In this document: positions 53,869-62,933 of the stretch, in pieces | Position numbering within the stretch: the first letter of the stretch is position 1 | Layout of the letters: each line of letters opens with the position of its first letter | Assembly: GCF_050586465.1 (NCBI RefSeq) | Contig: NZ_JBOCEG010000001.1 | Span: forward strand, 496,001 to 560,000 | From: CAJXYS01 sp913063035 | Lineage (GTDB): Bacteria > Pseudomonadota > Alphaproteobacteria > Rhodobacterales > Rhodobacteraceae | Direction: 5' to 3' | DNA length: 64,000 bases | Notes under the pieces: generated by a model | The model's input: only the letters and a program-made list of their open reading frames with translations | Databases searched by the model: none | What the model was told of the DNA's origin: nothing | Made by a program: the position numbers and the translations under genes

Positions 53869-54807
53869 TCAGCGCTCTGGCAGTGGAATGGACTCCGCGT
53901 CGTCGCCGGGTGGCAGGTGAAAGCGCCCGTTTTGCCAATCGCCGGCGCGCCAGGCTTCCTTCGCTTCCTCGATGCGTTCCCTGGATGAGGCCACGAAGTT
54001 CCACCAGATGTGACGTGGCCCTTCCAGCGTTTCACCCCCGAGAAGCATGAGGCGCGCACCTGCCGGTCCCGCCCGCAGAGACAGTCGATCACCGGGGCGG
54101 AAAACCATCATCCTTCCGGCCGCGAAACGCTCTCCTGCAACCGACACCTCACCGTCGACCACGTAGACACCCCGGTCTTCATGTCCTTCAGGCAGGGGAA
54201 TGGCCGCATCCGCTTCGAGAAGGGCGTCGGCATAGAACATTTCAGAAGCGGTCTTCACCGGCGCTTTCTGACCCCATGCATTGCCCAGGATAAGCCGCAC
54301 CGACTTGCCTTCACCTTCGAGCAGCGGAAGGGAATCGGTGGCCGCATGCTCAAAACAGGGCGCGCGGTCTTCGTGATCCTTGGGCAGCGCGACCCATGTC
54401 TGAATGCCGAAAAAGGGCATCGGGTCGACCTGGGTCGCATCATCGGTGCGCTCGGAATGGGTGATGCCATGGCCCGCCACCATCCAGTTGACTGCGCCGG
54501 GTTCGATCCAGGCGTCGGTGCCAAGGCTATCCCTGTGATGCATCCGGCCCCGGAAAAGGTAGGAAATCGTCGCCAGCCCGATATGCGGGTGGGGCCGCAC
54601 GTCCATGCCGCGGGTCGGCAGGAACTCGGCCGGACCCATCTGGTCGAAGAAAATGAACGGGCCGACCATCTGGCGACGCGGGGCCGGCAAGGCGCGCCGG
54701 ACCTCGAACCCGCCGAGATCGCGCGCACGCGGAATGATGACGGTCTCTATCGCATCTATGGCGTCTCCAGTGGGGCAATGCGGGTCGAGGGCGGGGTTCC
54801 AGCTCAT
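53869..54807 (-). CDS. Pirin-family protein
   Basis: A 312-residue pirin. The metal-binding residues are in HPHIGLATISYLFRGRMHH and HGITHSE, the usual three His plus one Glu. The second cupin half includes HEDRGVYVVDGEVSVAGERF. Pirins bind iron and often act as quercetinases or redox-sensing co-regulators; this is cytosolic. The ATG at 54805-54807 fits the family start (SWNPALDPHCPTGDAIDAIE). It lies in an accessory stretch with no partner gene. Confidence 0.92.
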   Translation of the reverse strand: MSWNPALDPHCPTGDAIDAIETVIIPRARDLGGFEVRRALPAPRRQMVGPFIFFDQMGPAEFLPTRGMDVRPHPHIGLATISYLFRGRMHHRDSLGTDAWIEPGAVNWMVAGHGITHSERTDDATQVDPMPFFGIQTWVALPKDHEDRAPCFEHAATDSLPLLEGEGKSVRLILGNAWGQKAPVKTASEMFYADALLEADAAIPLPEGHEDRGVYVVDGEVSVAGERFAAGRMMVFRPGDRLSLRAGPAGARLMLLGGETLEGPRHIWWNFVASSRERIEEAKEAWRAGDWQNGRFHLPPGDDAESIPLPER

Positions 54808-55119
54808 GCGCGATCTCCATGCTTGTCACGAGGCAAGATAGCGGGAAATACGGATGCACAAAGATAGATTTTGGCGCATCGAGAGTGCGTAATTGCACAA
54901 ATCGCGATGTCAGCGACGGATGGCGGGTGTGACTGCGTGCTCCGATATCCAGGCAGGCGGAGCGGCGACTCCGTCCGGTCACCGCCCCCTAGGCCGAATT
55001 GGACGGATGCCTGTCCAGGGCCCGTAGGCGACGTGCGGTCAGAACAACGTTCAGATCAGCCGTGACCCGCCACCGACCGGCGCACAGCCAGCCGGTGCCG
55101 CCCATCCCGGCTGCCACTT
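54808..55119. other. Intergenic region
   Basis: No gene or recognisable site found. Should include the promoter of the pirin gene. Confidence 0.5.
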
Positions 55120-55596
55120 TCAGCCACCGAAAAAGCCGCCGAAAATGTCACCAAAAGCGTCCCGCAGCGAGAGCATGATCCCCATGATCACAAGCCCGCC
55201 GACAATCATCATGATCGACCAGGCGAAGAGCTGGATGCCAATCGCAAGGCTGCCAAGCGCGATGCCGGAGACTGCGGCACGCTTGTTTTCGTGCCGGATA
55301 AGCGCCGCGACCCCGGTTACGATTGCGAGGCCGGCCAGAAGCCCAACCCCGATCTCCAGATAGTCGTCGATCGTCCATGGCTGGCTTACGGGTTCGGGTT
55401 GAGCTTGCCCCGCTACAGAGCGCGCCGCCGCCTTCGCGATATCGGTCGCAAGTTCGCCGAGCGTTACCCCTGCCGTCTGCTGCGGCGCGAAGGGACCCGC
55501 CCAGAAGACCAGCAGCGTCAGCATGAGCGCTGCCGATCCCACGATAAAGCCGAGCCAGGCAAGAGTGGAACTCGGTCCCGGTGCAGTTTCCGCCAT
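55120..55596 (-). CDS. Small membrane protein, unknown
   Basis: A 158-residue protein with hydrophobic segments at about 11-33, 79-98 and 105-145 and a C-terminal Gly/Phe-rich tail (FGDIFGGFFGG). GAGAGGCGAC precedes the ATG at 55594-55596. No family recognised; not linked to either neighbour. Confidence 0.7.
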   Translation of the reverse strand: MAETAPGPSSTLAWLGFIVGSAALMLTLLVFWAGPFAPQQTAGVTLGELATDIAKAAARSVAGQAQPEPVSQPWTIDDYLEIGVGLLAGLAIVTGVAALIRHENKRAAVSGIALGSLAIGIQLFAWSIMMIVGGLVIMGIMLSLRDAFGDIFGGFFGG

Positions 55597-55943
55597 GTCG
55601 CCTCTCGAGATTTCCCTGTGGGCCATACCAGGCGGCCTCACCCGGATTAATTGGGCACGAATGGCCAATGGTATGTCAAGCTACAGGCGCACTGGTACAA
55701 TTCAGATTTGGCGAAGCGTGTGCCAAGTTCGTAATTGACGGAGCGCCGCGTCCCTCGATTTCGGGTTCATTGGAGAATGCCCGGTCTCGAGCCTTTCCGG
55801 CCCAGTTTCAGAGGCAGGAAGGTGCCGGTGGGACCGTATTGTCTGCATCGGATTACCGCAATCTTCGGGAATTACCGGAAAGAAACTGGACCTGACCCAA
55901 GCCGGACTTACCTCGCTTTCACGGAACAGGGGAGGGCAGGATC
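55597..55943. other. Intergenic region
   Basis: No gene supported. Short frames on both strands lack ribosome sites and any protein-like pattern. Confidence 0.5.
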
Positions 55944-56216
55944 ATGGACGGACAATCGGCCAAGCACCAAAGGCAACTCGCAGAAGCTCAGCGTCAGAAA
56001 GAGGTATACGAGCGGGCAAAGGCAGGGCTGGAACTCGAGCGGCGCAAGAAGGAAGCTGCTGGCTACGCCGTTATGGCCGCTGCCTTTGCCCTGGGACCTG
56101 CCAGCAAGGGCAAGGGTCTGCTGGGACGCATGGTCTACTGGTCACAGATCGGATGCATTCTGTTTGCCGGTTTCGCGCCGAACTACTTGGTTTGGCGGCT
56201 CCTGCTGTCAGAGTGA
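55944..56216 (+). CDS. Small coiled-coil/membrane protein, unknown
   Basis: A 90-residue protein: an N-terminal, charged helical part (HQRQLAEAQRQKEVYERAKA, then LELERRKKEA) that is likely a coiled coil, and one or two hydrophobic segments (residues about 41-53 and 67-85). GGGGAGGGCAGGATC precedes the ATG. No family recognised. Confidence 0.65.
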   Translation: MDGQSAKHQRQLAEAQRQKEVYERAKAGLELERRKKEAAGYAVMAAAFALGPASKGKGLLGRMVYWSQIGCILFAGFAPNYLVWRLLLSE

Positions 56217-56411
56217 TCGATCGCCTGACCTTTGACGGCCTTTTCGATTTGACCCGCTCCCTCGATCGGACCTCGAAGCGCAGAGCCGAGAAGAACCGCT
56301 TCCCGCCCCGCATGTCGAATGCGGCGTGCGCGTTGAATGTCTTGCAGGGCCTCGGAGCGGTCATCTATCCAATTCAACCGTAGGTCCGCTCAGCGGACAA
56401 ACCGGCCATGT

Positions 56412-57238
56412 CTACGCGCAACGCATGGCGCTGTAGTAGATGACGCGGGCGGGCACTCTGACACCCTGATCCGTGGTGAATGCGCCATAGCCATCGGTCA
56501 TGCCTTTGGAGATTGCCTCGATCACGTCGTGCTGCTGCCCGGGAGATGCAAACTGCGACACGCTCCCCTAAATGGGCCTATGGCGAGCATCATTGCTGTG
56601 ATGTCGGCGGCGGCACCCATTGGTGTGAGATGAGTGTCGACCTCTTCTGCAGCCACATCGTGGAAGCCGGCCTCTGAGAGTAGCCTGGTGACCATCTCGA
56701 TGTCGGCGAATGCCATCGGGCCAGGCGCCGAAGGATCCGGTTTCGGCATGTCCGGCAGCGCCTCTGCCAAAGCGCGGCCTGGAACGGAAAACCATGGATT
56801 GTGTTGCGGCGCCGCCCAGGCAACGAAAACGATACGGCCACCGTCCGCGAGTGCCCGGCCTATATTGGCGAAGGCCTTCCTCGGTTCGGGAAAGAACATG
56901 GTGCCGAAAAGCGAAATGACCGCGTTGTAACCGGCTTGGGAAAAATTATGGTCCTGAGCATCTCCCTGCAGCGGCATCAGTTGCGGCAGGCTATCGGCGC
57001 GTTCACTGACACGCGATATAAATGCCTCGGCAATATCGAATGCGATCACGCGTCCGTTCGGACCAACCTGACCGGCCGCATCGAGTGACAATGCTCCCGA
57101 GCCGCATCCGATATCGAGCACTGTCTCACCAGAATTGAGCGCGACACGCTTCAGCAACCCTTCCTTGATGGGAGCATGCGCGCGCTCGATGGGCTCTTCA
57201 TGCTCGATCCACGCATGCGCGAGAGAACTCCAGTCCAT
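56412..57238 (-). pseudogene. SAM-dependent class I methyltransferase with a frameshift
   Basis: The main frame starts MDWSSLAHAWIEHEEPIE at 57238 and contains the SAM-binding motif VLDIGCGSGALSLDAA, the FDIAEAFI acidic strand and LFGTMFFPEPRKAF. It runs to LAIGP and then into a short unrelated tail ending at 56522. The correct C-terminus appears in another frame (SKGMTDGYGAFTTDQGVRVP, ending ARVIYYSAMRCA with stop at 56412-56414). The shift lies near 56565-56575, at TTTAGGGG on the minus strand. It is a true inactivation or a sequencing error in a homopolymer. The intact family methylates small molecules or ubiquinone precursors. Confidence 0.75.
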
Positions 57239-57695
57239 GTCGCCACTGCCTCGCCCAAGCCCTCGCTCACACCGTAACGCTGCTGCACTTTCTCCATTCT
57301 CGCAATGATTTTGTAAAACGCCACCGCAACAGAGATGGCTCGCAGCGCTGACAGAAACAGCGCTTTGACCCCGAGCCAGCGAGCGACTCGTTGTTTGGCA
57401 GGTCGGCTTTCCTGGTAGGCGGCTACAAACTTCAGCGGCATCGAACGGCAAGGCGACGGACTGCGCATCGATGGGCCTTTGGGCCGAACGTCAGCGCATT
57501 TCGTGCGGTCCCTTAGCCCGGCTCTTTGCAGCCTTGTAGGGCGATCGGCATTTTCAGAACCGAGCGCGAACGCGAGAGGGCCAGTCGCCAGCATGAAAAA
57601 AATTTAACCTGCCCTGAATTTTCATCGTTTGCGGCAGGCACGGGAACACGCCGAAGCTAGTGTCCACGATTGATTGGATCGAAATGAGGTAAGAA
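57239..57695. other. Intergenic region
   Basis: No gene recognised. Likely promoter region of the cupin gene; AT-rich stretch AAAAAAATTTAAC near 57597. Confidence 0.5.
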
Positions 57696-58139
57696 ATGAC
57701 AATGTTCAGCGTTACCGGAACGAAAGCAAAGCACGGCGCCCTCTTTGCGGGCACGTTGGCTGTGACGGTTGGGTTTTTCGTCACCATTGCCACGGCGGAC
57801 GAGCATTACCCGACAGAGCATAAGGGCCTTGAGGTCGAACAACTTGGCGTGGTGCCTGCCGACTCGATGACGCGGCAAGTGGGGCTGGATGGGCGTATAC
57901 TGCTCGCGAGACGCATCACGATCATGCCCGGCGGTCAAATCGCCAAGCATAGCCATGAGTCGGTGCCAGGAATTGTCTTTATGGAAAGCGGGACATGGAT
58001 CGAGGGCACCGACAGCGGGGAGACGGCCCATAGCGCCGGTGACACCTTCATCGAGGACGCGGACACCACGCACTGGTTCTTCAACCGAGGCGATGCGCCA
58101 GCCTCGGCGCTTGTCTTCGATATCAAGCCCAGTGGCTGA
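57696..58139 (+). CDS. Cupin-domain protein with N-terminal membrane anchor or signal
   Basis: A 147-residue protein with an N-terminal hydrophobic segment (residues about 14-33) ending ATADE, probably exported. The cupin fold is shown by ITIMPGGQIAKHSHESVPGI (two histidines and a glutamate as metal ligands) and WFFNRGDAPASALVFDI. GATGAGGTAAGAA precedes the ATG. Small single-domain cupins of this kind have varied roles. It stands alone. Confidence 0.82.
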   Translation: MTMFSVTGTKAKHGALFAGTLAVTVGFFVTIATADEHYPTEHKGLEVEQLGVVPADSMTRQVGLDGRILLARRITIMPGGQIAKHSHESVPGIVFMESGTWIEGTDSGETAHSAGDTFIEDADTTHWFFNRGDAPASALVFDIKPSG

Positions 58140-58844
58140 ATGGCGCTTGGCGTCAATAGTCGCTGACCACCTGGGCCGGACAGGCGTGTGAGCGCCGTAA
58201 ACGACCCGCATCTGCTTAGGCTGTGAGGATGTTGCATCGGATAGGTTCAATCGCTCGCTTTGTAAGCGGCAAGAGCGAACTTTGAAGACTGCCAGCGGAA
58301 TAAGAAGCTTTGGCAGCCCAGAGCGCGTAGTCGTCCGGTCGCCTTCATAGTGACGTTGTGAGGGCAAATTCAGAGTTGCCATTTATTCAGGTGAAGATCC
58401 TGGTAGCTTCATTGAGAAGGTCTATCCAATGCGCAAGCAGGCGGCCGAGCGCCGGTTCGAGAACCCTGGCCTGCTGGGTTCCAGTGATCGTGAGATGACG
58501 GCTCACCGGGTTATCGGAGCGCTTTGGGAAGGCGAACCCGATACCGGGCCACCAACGCGCTATCGCACCCTTGCAGCCCCGACAGACCAGGGGCGTATGC
58601 ATCTACTGGAGGCGATCAAGTCGTTGGGGTCACGTCGGTTCGATCACGATGGTCGTTTTCCCGTGGTTGCGATCTTTGACGGCTGCAAATCGCCGGGGCA
58701 GCACTGTGGCGGCTCGCCGCTGCCACACATAGCCGCAATAATCGAAGCAAGCGCGTTCAAGCCAGAACGCCACGACGTCGAACCGCAAGGTCACTGCCGC
58801 GATTGAGCCAGGTGGCCTCTGCTTTGTCGCCAGAAGGACGCAAA
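58140..58844. other. Long stretch without a supported gene
   Basis: No convincing gene in 705 bases. An open frame at 58429-58806 (plus strand) lacks a ribosome site and any recognisable family. On the minus strand some frames look protein-like in short pieces (for example RFDVVAFWLERACFDYCG) but are interrupted by stops. Probably decayed DNA plus the promoter of the zinc-uptake operon. Confidence 0.45.
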
Positions 58845-59372
58845 ATGAGAGCTCTCGTTCCGGTTTTGTATGCCACTATGGCCATGCCGGCCATTGCTCA
58901 GGAAAGCAGGCAACTCGGCGCCCATGAGCATGGTGTCGGCGAACTCAACATCGCCGTCGACGGCAGGACCGTCGCCATGGAATTCCATGCGCCGGGCGCC
59001 GACATCGTCGGGTTCGAATATGAAGCCGACAGTGACGGCGATCGCGTTGCCATCGAGGCGGCCGTCGCCTTGCTCGCACGTCCGCTCGATCTGTTCGTCC
59101 TGCCGGAAGCGGCGGAATGTACCGTACTCCAGGCCCGTGCCGAGTTGGAGGGTGAGGCGCACCACGGCGCCGGCGCACGGCATAGCGAGTTCCACGCAGA
59201 ATACGAAATGACCTGCGCTGCGCCCAAAGCCATCTCAGGGATCACATTCGCCTATTTCGATGCCTTCGAGAACGCGCGGGAGATCAAGGTTCAGATCGTC
59301 ACGGTCTCCGGTGCCCAGGCCTTCGAGGTCGAACGCGACGCGCCGACCATCGACCTTCGAGGCGTGTTCTAA
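58845..59372 (+). CDS. zrgA: Periplasmic zinc-binding protein, ZrgA-like (DUF2796)
   Basis: A 175-residue DUF2796 protein with a signal peptide (residues 1-18, AIAQE). It starts with a metal-ligand motif GAHEHGVGELNIAVDG and has HHGAGARHSEFHAEYEMTC near residue 108, rich in histidines; the end is VERDAPTIDLRGVF. ZrgA of Vibrio cholerae is in the same family and is part of a zinc-regulated uptake system. It leads an operon with an ABC ATPase, an FtsX-like permease and a DUF3299 protein, the same gene content. AGAAGGACGCAAA precedes the ATG at 58845. Confidence 0.85.
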   Translation: MRALVPVLYATMAMPAIAQESRQLGAHEHGVGELNIAVDGRTVAMEFHAPGADIVGFEYEADSDGDRVAIEAAVALLARPLDLFVLPEAAECTVLQARAELEGEAHHGAGARHSEFHAEYEMTCAAPKAISGITFAYFDAFENAREIKVQIVTVSGAQAFEVERDAPTIDLRGVF

Positions 59373-59374
59373 CG

Positions 59375-60076
59375 GTGCGTGCTTCGGCCCCGATCCTTGA
59401 GATGAAAGACGTCCGCTTCCGTTGGCCGGGACGGGACTCTTTCAGCTTATGGGTGCCGTCCTTCCGGATGGAGCAAGGAGAATCCCTCCTGCTTCTGGGC
59501 GAGAGCGGCTCGGGAAAATCGACGCTTCTGTCGTTAATCTGCGGAACAATCTTGGCCGATGCCGGGTCTATTACGGTAACGGGAACGGACCTGTCTGATC
59601 TGTCGACCGCCGAACGCGATCGGTTCCGGGGCGAGTGCTTCGGCGTGATCTTTCAGCAGTTCAACCTGCTGCCCTTCGCCACGGTCGGTGACAACATTCT
59701 GCTACCTCTTCGCTTCGCCCCGAAACGGCGCACCTACGCGGGGGATCCAAGAGAGGCCGCTGAAAAACTGTGTGGCGCGCTCCGTCTGCCGGCGTCGCTC
59801 CTCTCGGCCAAGGCAGCGACGCTCAGCGTCGGCCAGCAGCAGCGTGTGGCGGTCGCGCGTGCGCTTATCGGCCAACCGCCCGTCGTAATTGCCGACGAGC
59901 CGACGTCCGCTCTCGATGCCGGCAGTCAAGCAGCCTTTCTGGACTTGCTCTTCGATCAGACCGCGACAAACGGGACGTCGCTCCTGATGGTCAGCCATGA
60001 TCCGCGCCTTGGCGACAGGTTCGACCGCGTGGTTCGCATGGAGGAGTTCGTCGAGGTCGAGAGTCCCGCTTCATGA
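59375..60076 (+). CDS. ABC transporter ATPase of the Zrg-like system
   Basis: A 233-residue ATPase of the LolD/MacB type. Walker A GESGSGKSTLLSLI, signature LSVGQQQRVAVARAL and Walker B VVIADEPTSALD are present. It starts with GTG two bases after zrgA; an ATG at 59402 is a possible alternative start. It overlaps the permease gene by ATGA. It powers the FtsX-like permease for transport or envelope work with zinc. Confidence 0.9.
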   Translation: MRASAPILEMKDVRFRWPGRDSFSLWVPSFRMEQGESLLLLGESGSGKSTLLSLICGTILADAGSITVTGTDLSDLSTAERDRFRGECFGVIFQQFNLLPFATVGDNILLPLRFAPKRRTYAGDPREAAEKLCGALRLPASLLSAKAATLSVGQQQRVAVARALIGQPPVVIADEPTSALDAGSQAAFLDLLFDQTATNGTSLLMVSHDPRLGDRFDRVVRMEEFVEVESPAS

Positions 60077-61323
60077 TACTAAGGCTGACGATCGCTTCCC
60101 TTCTTGCGCGCGCCTTGACGGTGGGCATGACGGTGCTCGCCATCGCGCTTTCCGTAGCGCTTTTCCTCGGCGTCGAGAAAGTGCGAACCGGCGCGAAGGC
60201 AAGCTTTGCCGACACGATATCGGGCACGGACCTGATCGTCGGCGCAAGGACCGGATCGGTGCAGCTTTTACTCTATTCAGTGTTCCGGATCGGAAGTCCC
60301 ACGAACAACATCAGTTGGGAAAGCTACCAGGACATTGCGAGCCAGCCACAGGTCGATTGGATCGTACCAATATCGCTTGGAGACAGCCACCGGCAGTTCC
60401 GCGTCATGGGCACGACGCCGGAATTCTTCGAGCGCTACAAGTATCGCCAAGGCCGCTCGCTAGAGGCGTCGGAAGGTGCGGTCATGGCAGACCTTTTCGA
60501 TGCCGTGATCGGTGCGGATGTGGCGACGACGCTGGGATACGCGATAGGCGACCCGATCGTGGTGGCGCACGGACTGGCTTCCTTTACCGAGCACAAGGAT
60601 CAACCCTTTCGCGTGGCGGGAATCCTTGAGAAGACGGGAACACCTGTCGATCGGACGGTGATCGTCAGCCTGGAGGCGATCGAAGCTATCCATGTCGACT
60701 GGCGGCGCGGCGCACCTATCCCCGGGCAATCGACGCCAGTCGAGGTGATCCGCCAGATGGACCTTACACCGGAGGCGGTGACCGCGGCGCTCGTCGGTGT
60801 TCAGAGCCCGCTTCAGACCTTCAGGCTGCAGCGCGCCATCAATGAATACCCCGAAGAACCGCTTCTTGCCGTAATGCCCGGTGTCGCCCTGCAAGAACTC
60901 TGGGCCATCGTCGGCGTCGCGGAAACTGCGCTTCTTGGTGTCTCGGCAATGGTCGTCGTAACCGCACTCATCGGGATGATGGCGACCATCTTCTCCAGCT
61001 TGGCCGAGCGCAGACGCGAAATGGCGATCTTCCGAGCCATGGGGGCACGCCCCATGACGATCCTTGGCTTGCTCGTTCTCGAGGCGGTGCTTACAGCCGC
61101 AGCCGGTGCGCTCCTGGGCCTCGGACTGCTCTATGTCGGTCTCATCGTCGCGCAACCCGTCGTCGACAATGCCTTCGGGCTTTGGCTGCCGATCGAACCG
61201 CCCGCGCTACGCGAAGTCTGGGTCCTTGCCGGGGTGGTTGCCGCTGGCGCGATTGCCAGCCTCGTCCCGGCGTTCCGTGCCTACCGGCTCTCTCTCGCGG
61301 ATGGTATGATGGTGATGAAATGA
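60073..61323 (+). CDS. FtsX-like permease of the Zrg-like system
   Basis: A 416-residue FtsX/MacB-type permease: one N-terminal helix (residues about 15-35), a large periplasmic domain, and three C-terminal helices (about 288-410) with the family-typical LAERRREMAIFRAMGARP between the first two. The ATG overlaps the ATPase stop and its stop overlaps the DUF3299 gene start (ATGA). Pairs with the ATPase. Confidence 0.9.
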   Translation: MILRLTIASLLARALTVGMTVLAIALSVALFLGVEKVRTGAKASFADTISGTDLIVGARTGSVQLLLYSVFRIGSPTNNISWESYQDIASQPQVDWIVPISLGDSHRQFRVMGTTPEFFERYKYRQGRSLEASEGAVMADLFDAVIGADVATTLGYAIGDPIVVAHGLASFTEHKDQPFRVAGILEKTGTPVDRTVIVSLEAIEAIHVDWRRGAPIPGQSTPVEVIRQMDLTPEAVTAALVGVQSPLQTFRLQRAINEYPEEPLLAVMPGVALQELWAIVGVAETALLGVSAMVVVTALIGMMATIFSSLAERRREMAIFRAMGARPMTILGLLVLEAVLTAAAGALLGLGLLYVGLIVAQPVVDNAFGLWLPIEPPALREVWVLAGVVAAGAIASLVPAFRAYRLSLADGMMVMK

Positions 61324-61841
61324 GGCAAATCCATCAGACCTGTTTCTCTCGACGCTCGGTCCTTGCGCTTGGTGCTCTGGTGTTCGCCTTGCCACGTCAT
61401 GCAATCGCTGCAGGGGCCCGCGAGATCACGTGGGAAGACCTCATTCCGCCGGGCGTTCCATATTCCGAAATCATCGGTGAGGGCGAGCTCGACGAGGAGA
61501 ACGACAGCTGGAATCCGATCTACGACGCGAATGCGACGAAATTGAATGAAGCGCTCGATGGCGCGAGTATCCGGATTCCCGGTTTCATTGTCCCGCTGGA
61601 AGTTTCTCCGGAGGGTGTCACCAGCTTTCTCCTCGTGCCTTACGTAGGAGCCTGCATTCACGTTCCGCCACCACCACCCAACCAGCTTGTCGTCGTCAGA
61701 AGCGAGACACCATGGCCAGGCGATGGCCTCTGGGACGCGGTTTGGGTGACGGGGATCATGAGAACGGAGCTTCAGTCAACTGAACTGGGCAAGACCGGCT
61801 ATGCGCTGACGGCCAATCAAATCGAGGTTTATGATTGGTGA
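61320..61841 (+). CDS. DUF3299 periplasmic protein of the Zrg-like system
   Basis: A 173-residue DUF3299 protein. The signal (SRRSVLALGALVFALPRHA) is a possible twin-arginine type. The family core is EITWEDLIPPGVPYSE, then IRIPGFIVPLE, then FLLVPYVGACIHVPPPPPNQ with Cys and His close together, and GYALTANQIEVYDW at the end. It likely binds metal in the periplasm. Fourth gene of the operon, with the ATGA overlap supporting coupling. Confidence 0.88.
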   Translation: MRQIHQTCFSRRSVLALGALVFALPRHAIAAGAREITWEDLIPPGVPYSEIIGEGELDEENDSWNPIYDANATKLNEALDGASIRIPGFIVPLEVSPEGVTSFLLVPYVGACIHVPPPPPNQLVVVRSETPWPGDGLWDAVWVTGIMRTELQSTELGKTGYALTANQIEVYDW

Positions 61842-62039
61842 ATGATTTGCTGGCAATACGGTGCTTTCTGGCGACCATCGCGCCGGCCCTTGGCTAATCG
61901 GGCGTGCTATCAGCCCGCTAGAGGCATTTGCGCTGAATACCGTGAAAGCGCTCGGAGCTGGCATCGGGCGGTCCAAGTCGAGCGTCGGCTCAGCGGGCGA
62001 ACCAGACGTATGTCTGTTTTCATTTTTTGGAGGTTGATC

Positions 62040-62493
62040 GTGGCAATCCCTCCAAAAAAAGAAGGCGTTTGATATAAGCGAAGTTGCACTGGGGATTTTG
62101 GTTGGACTCGTTGCCGGAGTCGTCTGGGCGCTATCGCTCGGCGACATTGCGATGGTGGGCGCCAGTGTTGGAACAGGCCTTTCTGCGGGGATATGTTCGA
62201 TGCTCAGCGCTGCACAAGAGAAAGGTTTGATAACTGCCGATCAGGCTGATGAAGTGATCGCAGCGGCCGCGCAACAGCTTGGGGGCCTTACTGAAGCCGA
62301 AACCCGCGAAACTGCAGGCAGCGCAGCAGCGTGCGACGACATCATGCAAAGCCTTCGGGATGCCGCGAGGTCATCGGCCGCTCTTCACAATATCAACACC
62401 TTAGACGTTTCTATGGGTCTAGAGGCCCCCGTGACGCCTTCATGCCAGTCTGCCCAAAAAGCAATGACGAGTTACACTCTTTGGTATAGGTAA
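62040..62493 (+). pseudogene. Small membrane/secreted protein gene disrupted at an A7 run
   Basis: A strong ribosome site (GGAGG, six bases before GTG at 62040) precedes GTG-GCA-ATC-CCT-CCA followed by seven A residues (62054-62060). The frame then ends at a TGA. With one A fewer, the frame continues as VAIPPKKKAFDISEVALGIL and through a transmembrane helix to the stop at 62493, about 150 residues. The remaining part has two hydrophobic segments and ETAGSAAACDDIMQSL. As read, only an unlikely internal TTG at 62098 would give a product. Whether the extra A is real, phase-variable, corrected by slippage, or an error cannot be told. Confidence 0.6.
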
Positions 62494-62529
62494 ATACCGA
62501 AGGGAGCCCGCAACACAGGAAGGGAAAGC

Positions 62530-62838
62530 ATGCGCACTCTTAAGCTTCTGGCCGGATTGATCTCTATCGCCGCACTTTCCGGTTGTGTCGAAGACACCGG
62601 ATCTTCGGCACCGGCGCAATCGGCGCCAACGGTCGGCAGCGCGACCGATGTAACTGCGTTTCAAGGCGCCCGCGCCGGACAGGCCGAGGGCGGGCTGCGG
62701 AACCTGGGTTATGCACCGATCCGCAGCGCGGGTCTCACGACTTACTGGTTCAACCGCGATACTGGCGCATGTGCCGAGATCACGACATCGGACGGGCGTT
62801 ATTCTAGCGTCACGATGCGTCCCGCCGAGGATTGCTGA
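62530..62838 (+). CDS. Small lipoprotein with C-terminal YWFNRxTG module
   Basis: A 102-residue lipoprotein: lipobox LSGC at residues 17-20, a short linker, then a module of about 58 residues (FQGARAGQAEGGLRNLGYAP, then SAGLTTYWFNRDTGACAEIT, ending PAEDC). The same module ends the next gene. AGGAAGGGAAAGC precedes the ATG. Outer-membrane or periplasmic; function unknown. Confidence 0.8.
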   Translation: MRTLKLLAGLISIAALSGCVEDTGSSAPAQSAPTVGSATDVTAFQGARAGQAEGGLRNLGYAPIRSAGLTTYWFNRDTGACAEITTSDGRYSSVTMRPAEDC

Positions 62839-62933
62839 ACAAAAAGCGCACACGGACCGGCCAGCGCGTGGCCTGCGCGCAGGCTCAATACCCAATCTAG
62901 CAGACAGTAGGATCTGATCAGAGGTTACCTGAG

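Noticed and set aside
53585..53920. Small plus-strand open frames between the DUF4386 and pirin genes
   Set aside because: No ribosome site or protein-like pattern; the region is only an intergenic spacer.
58429..58806. Plus-strand open frame of 125 codons before zrgA
   Set aside because: No ribosome site, no recognisable motif, and basic/hydrophilic composition unlike neighbours; kept as unassigned DNA.
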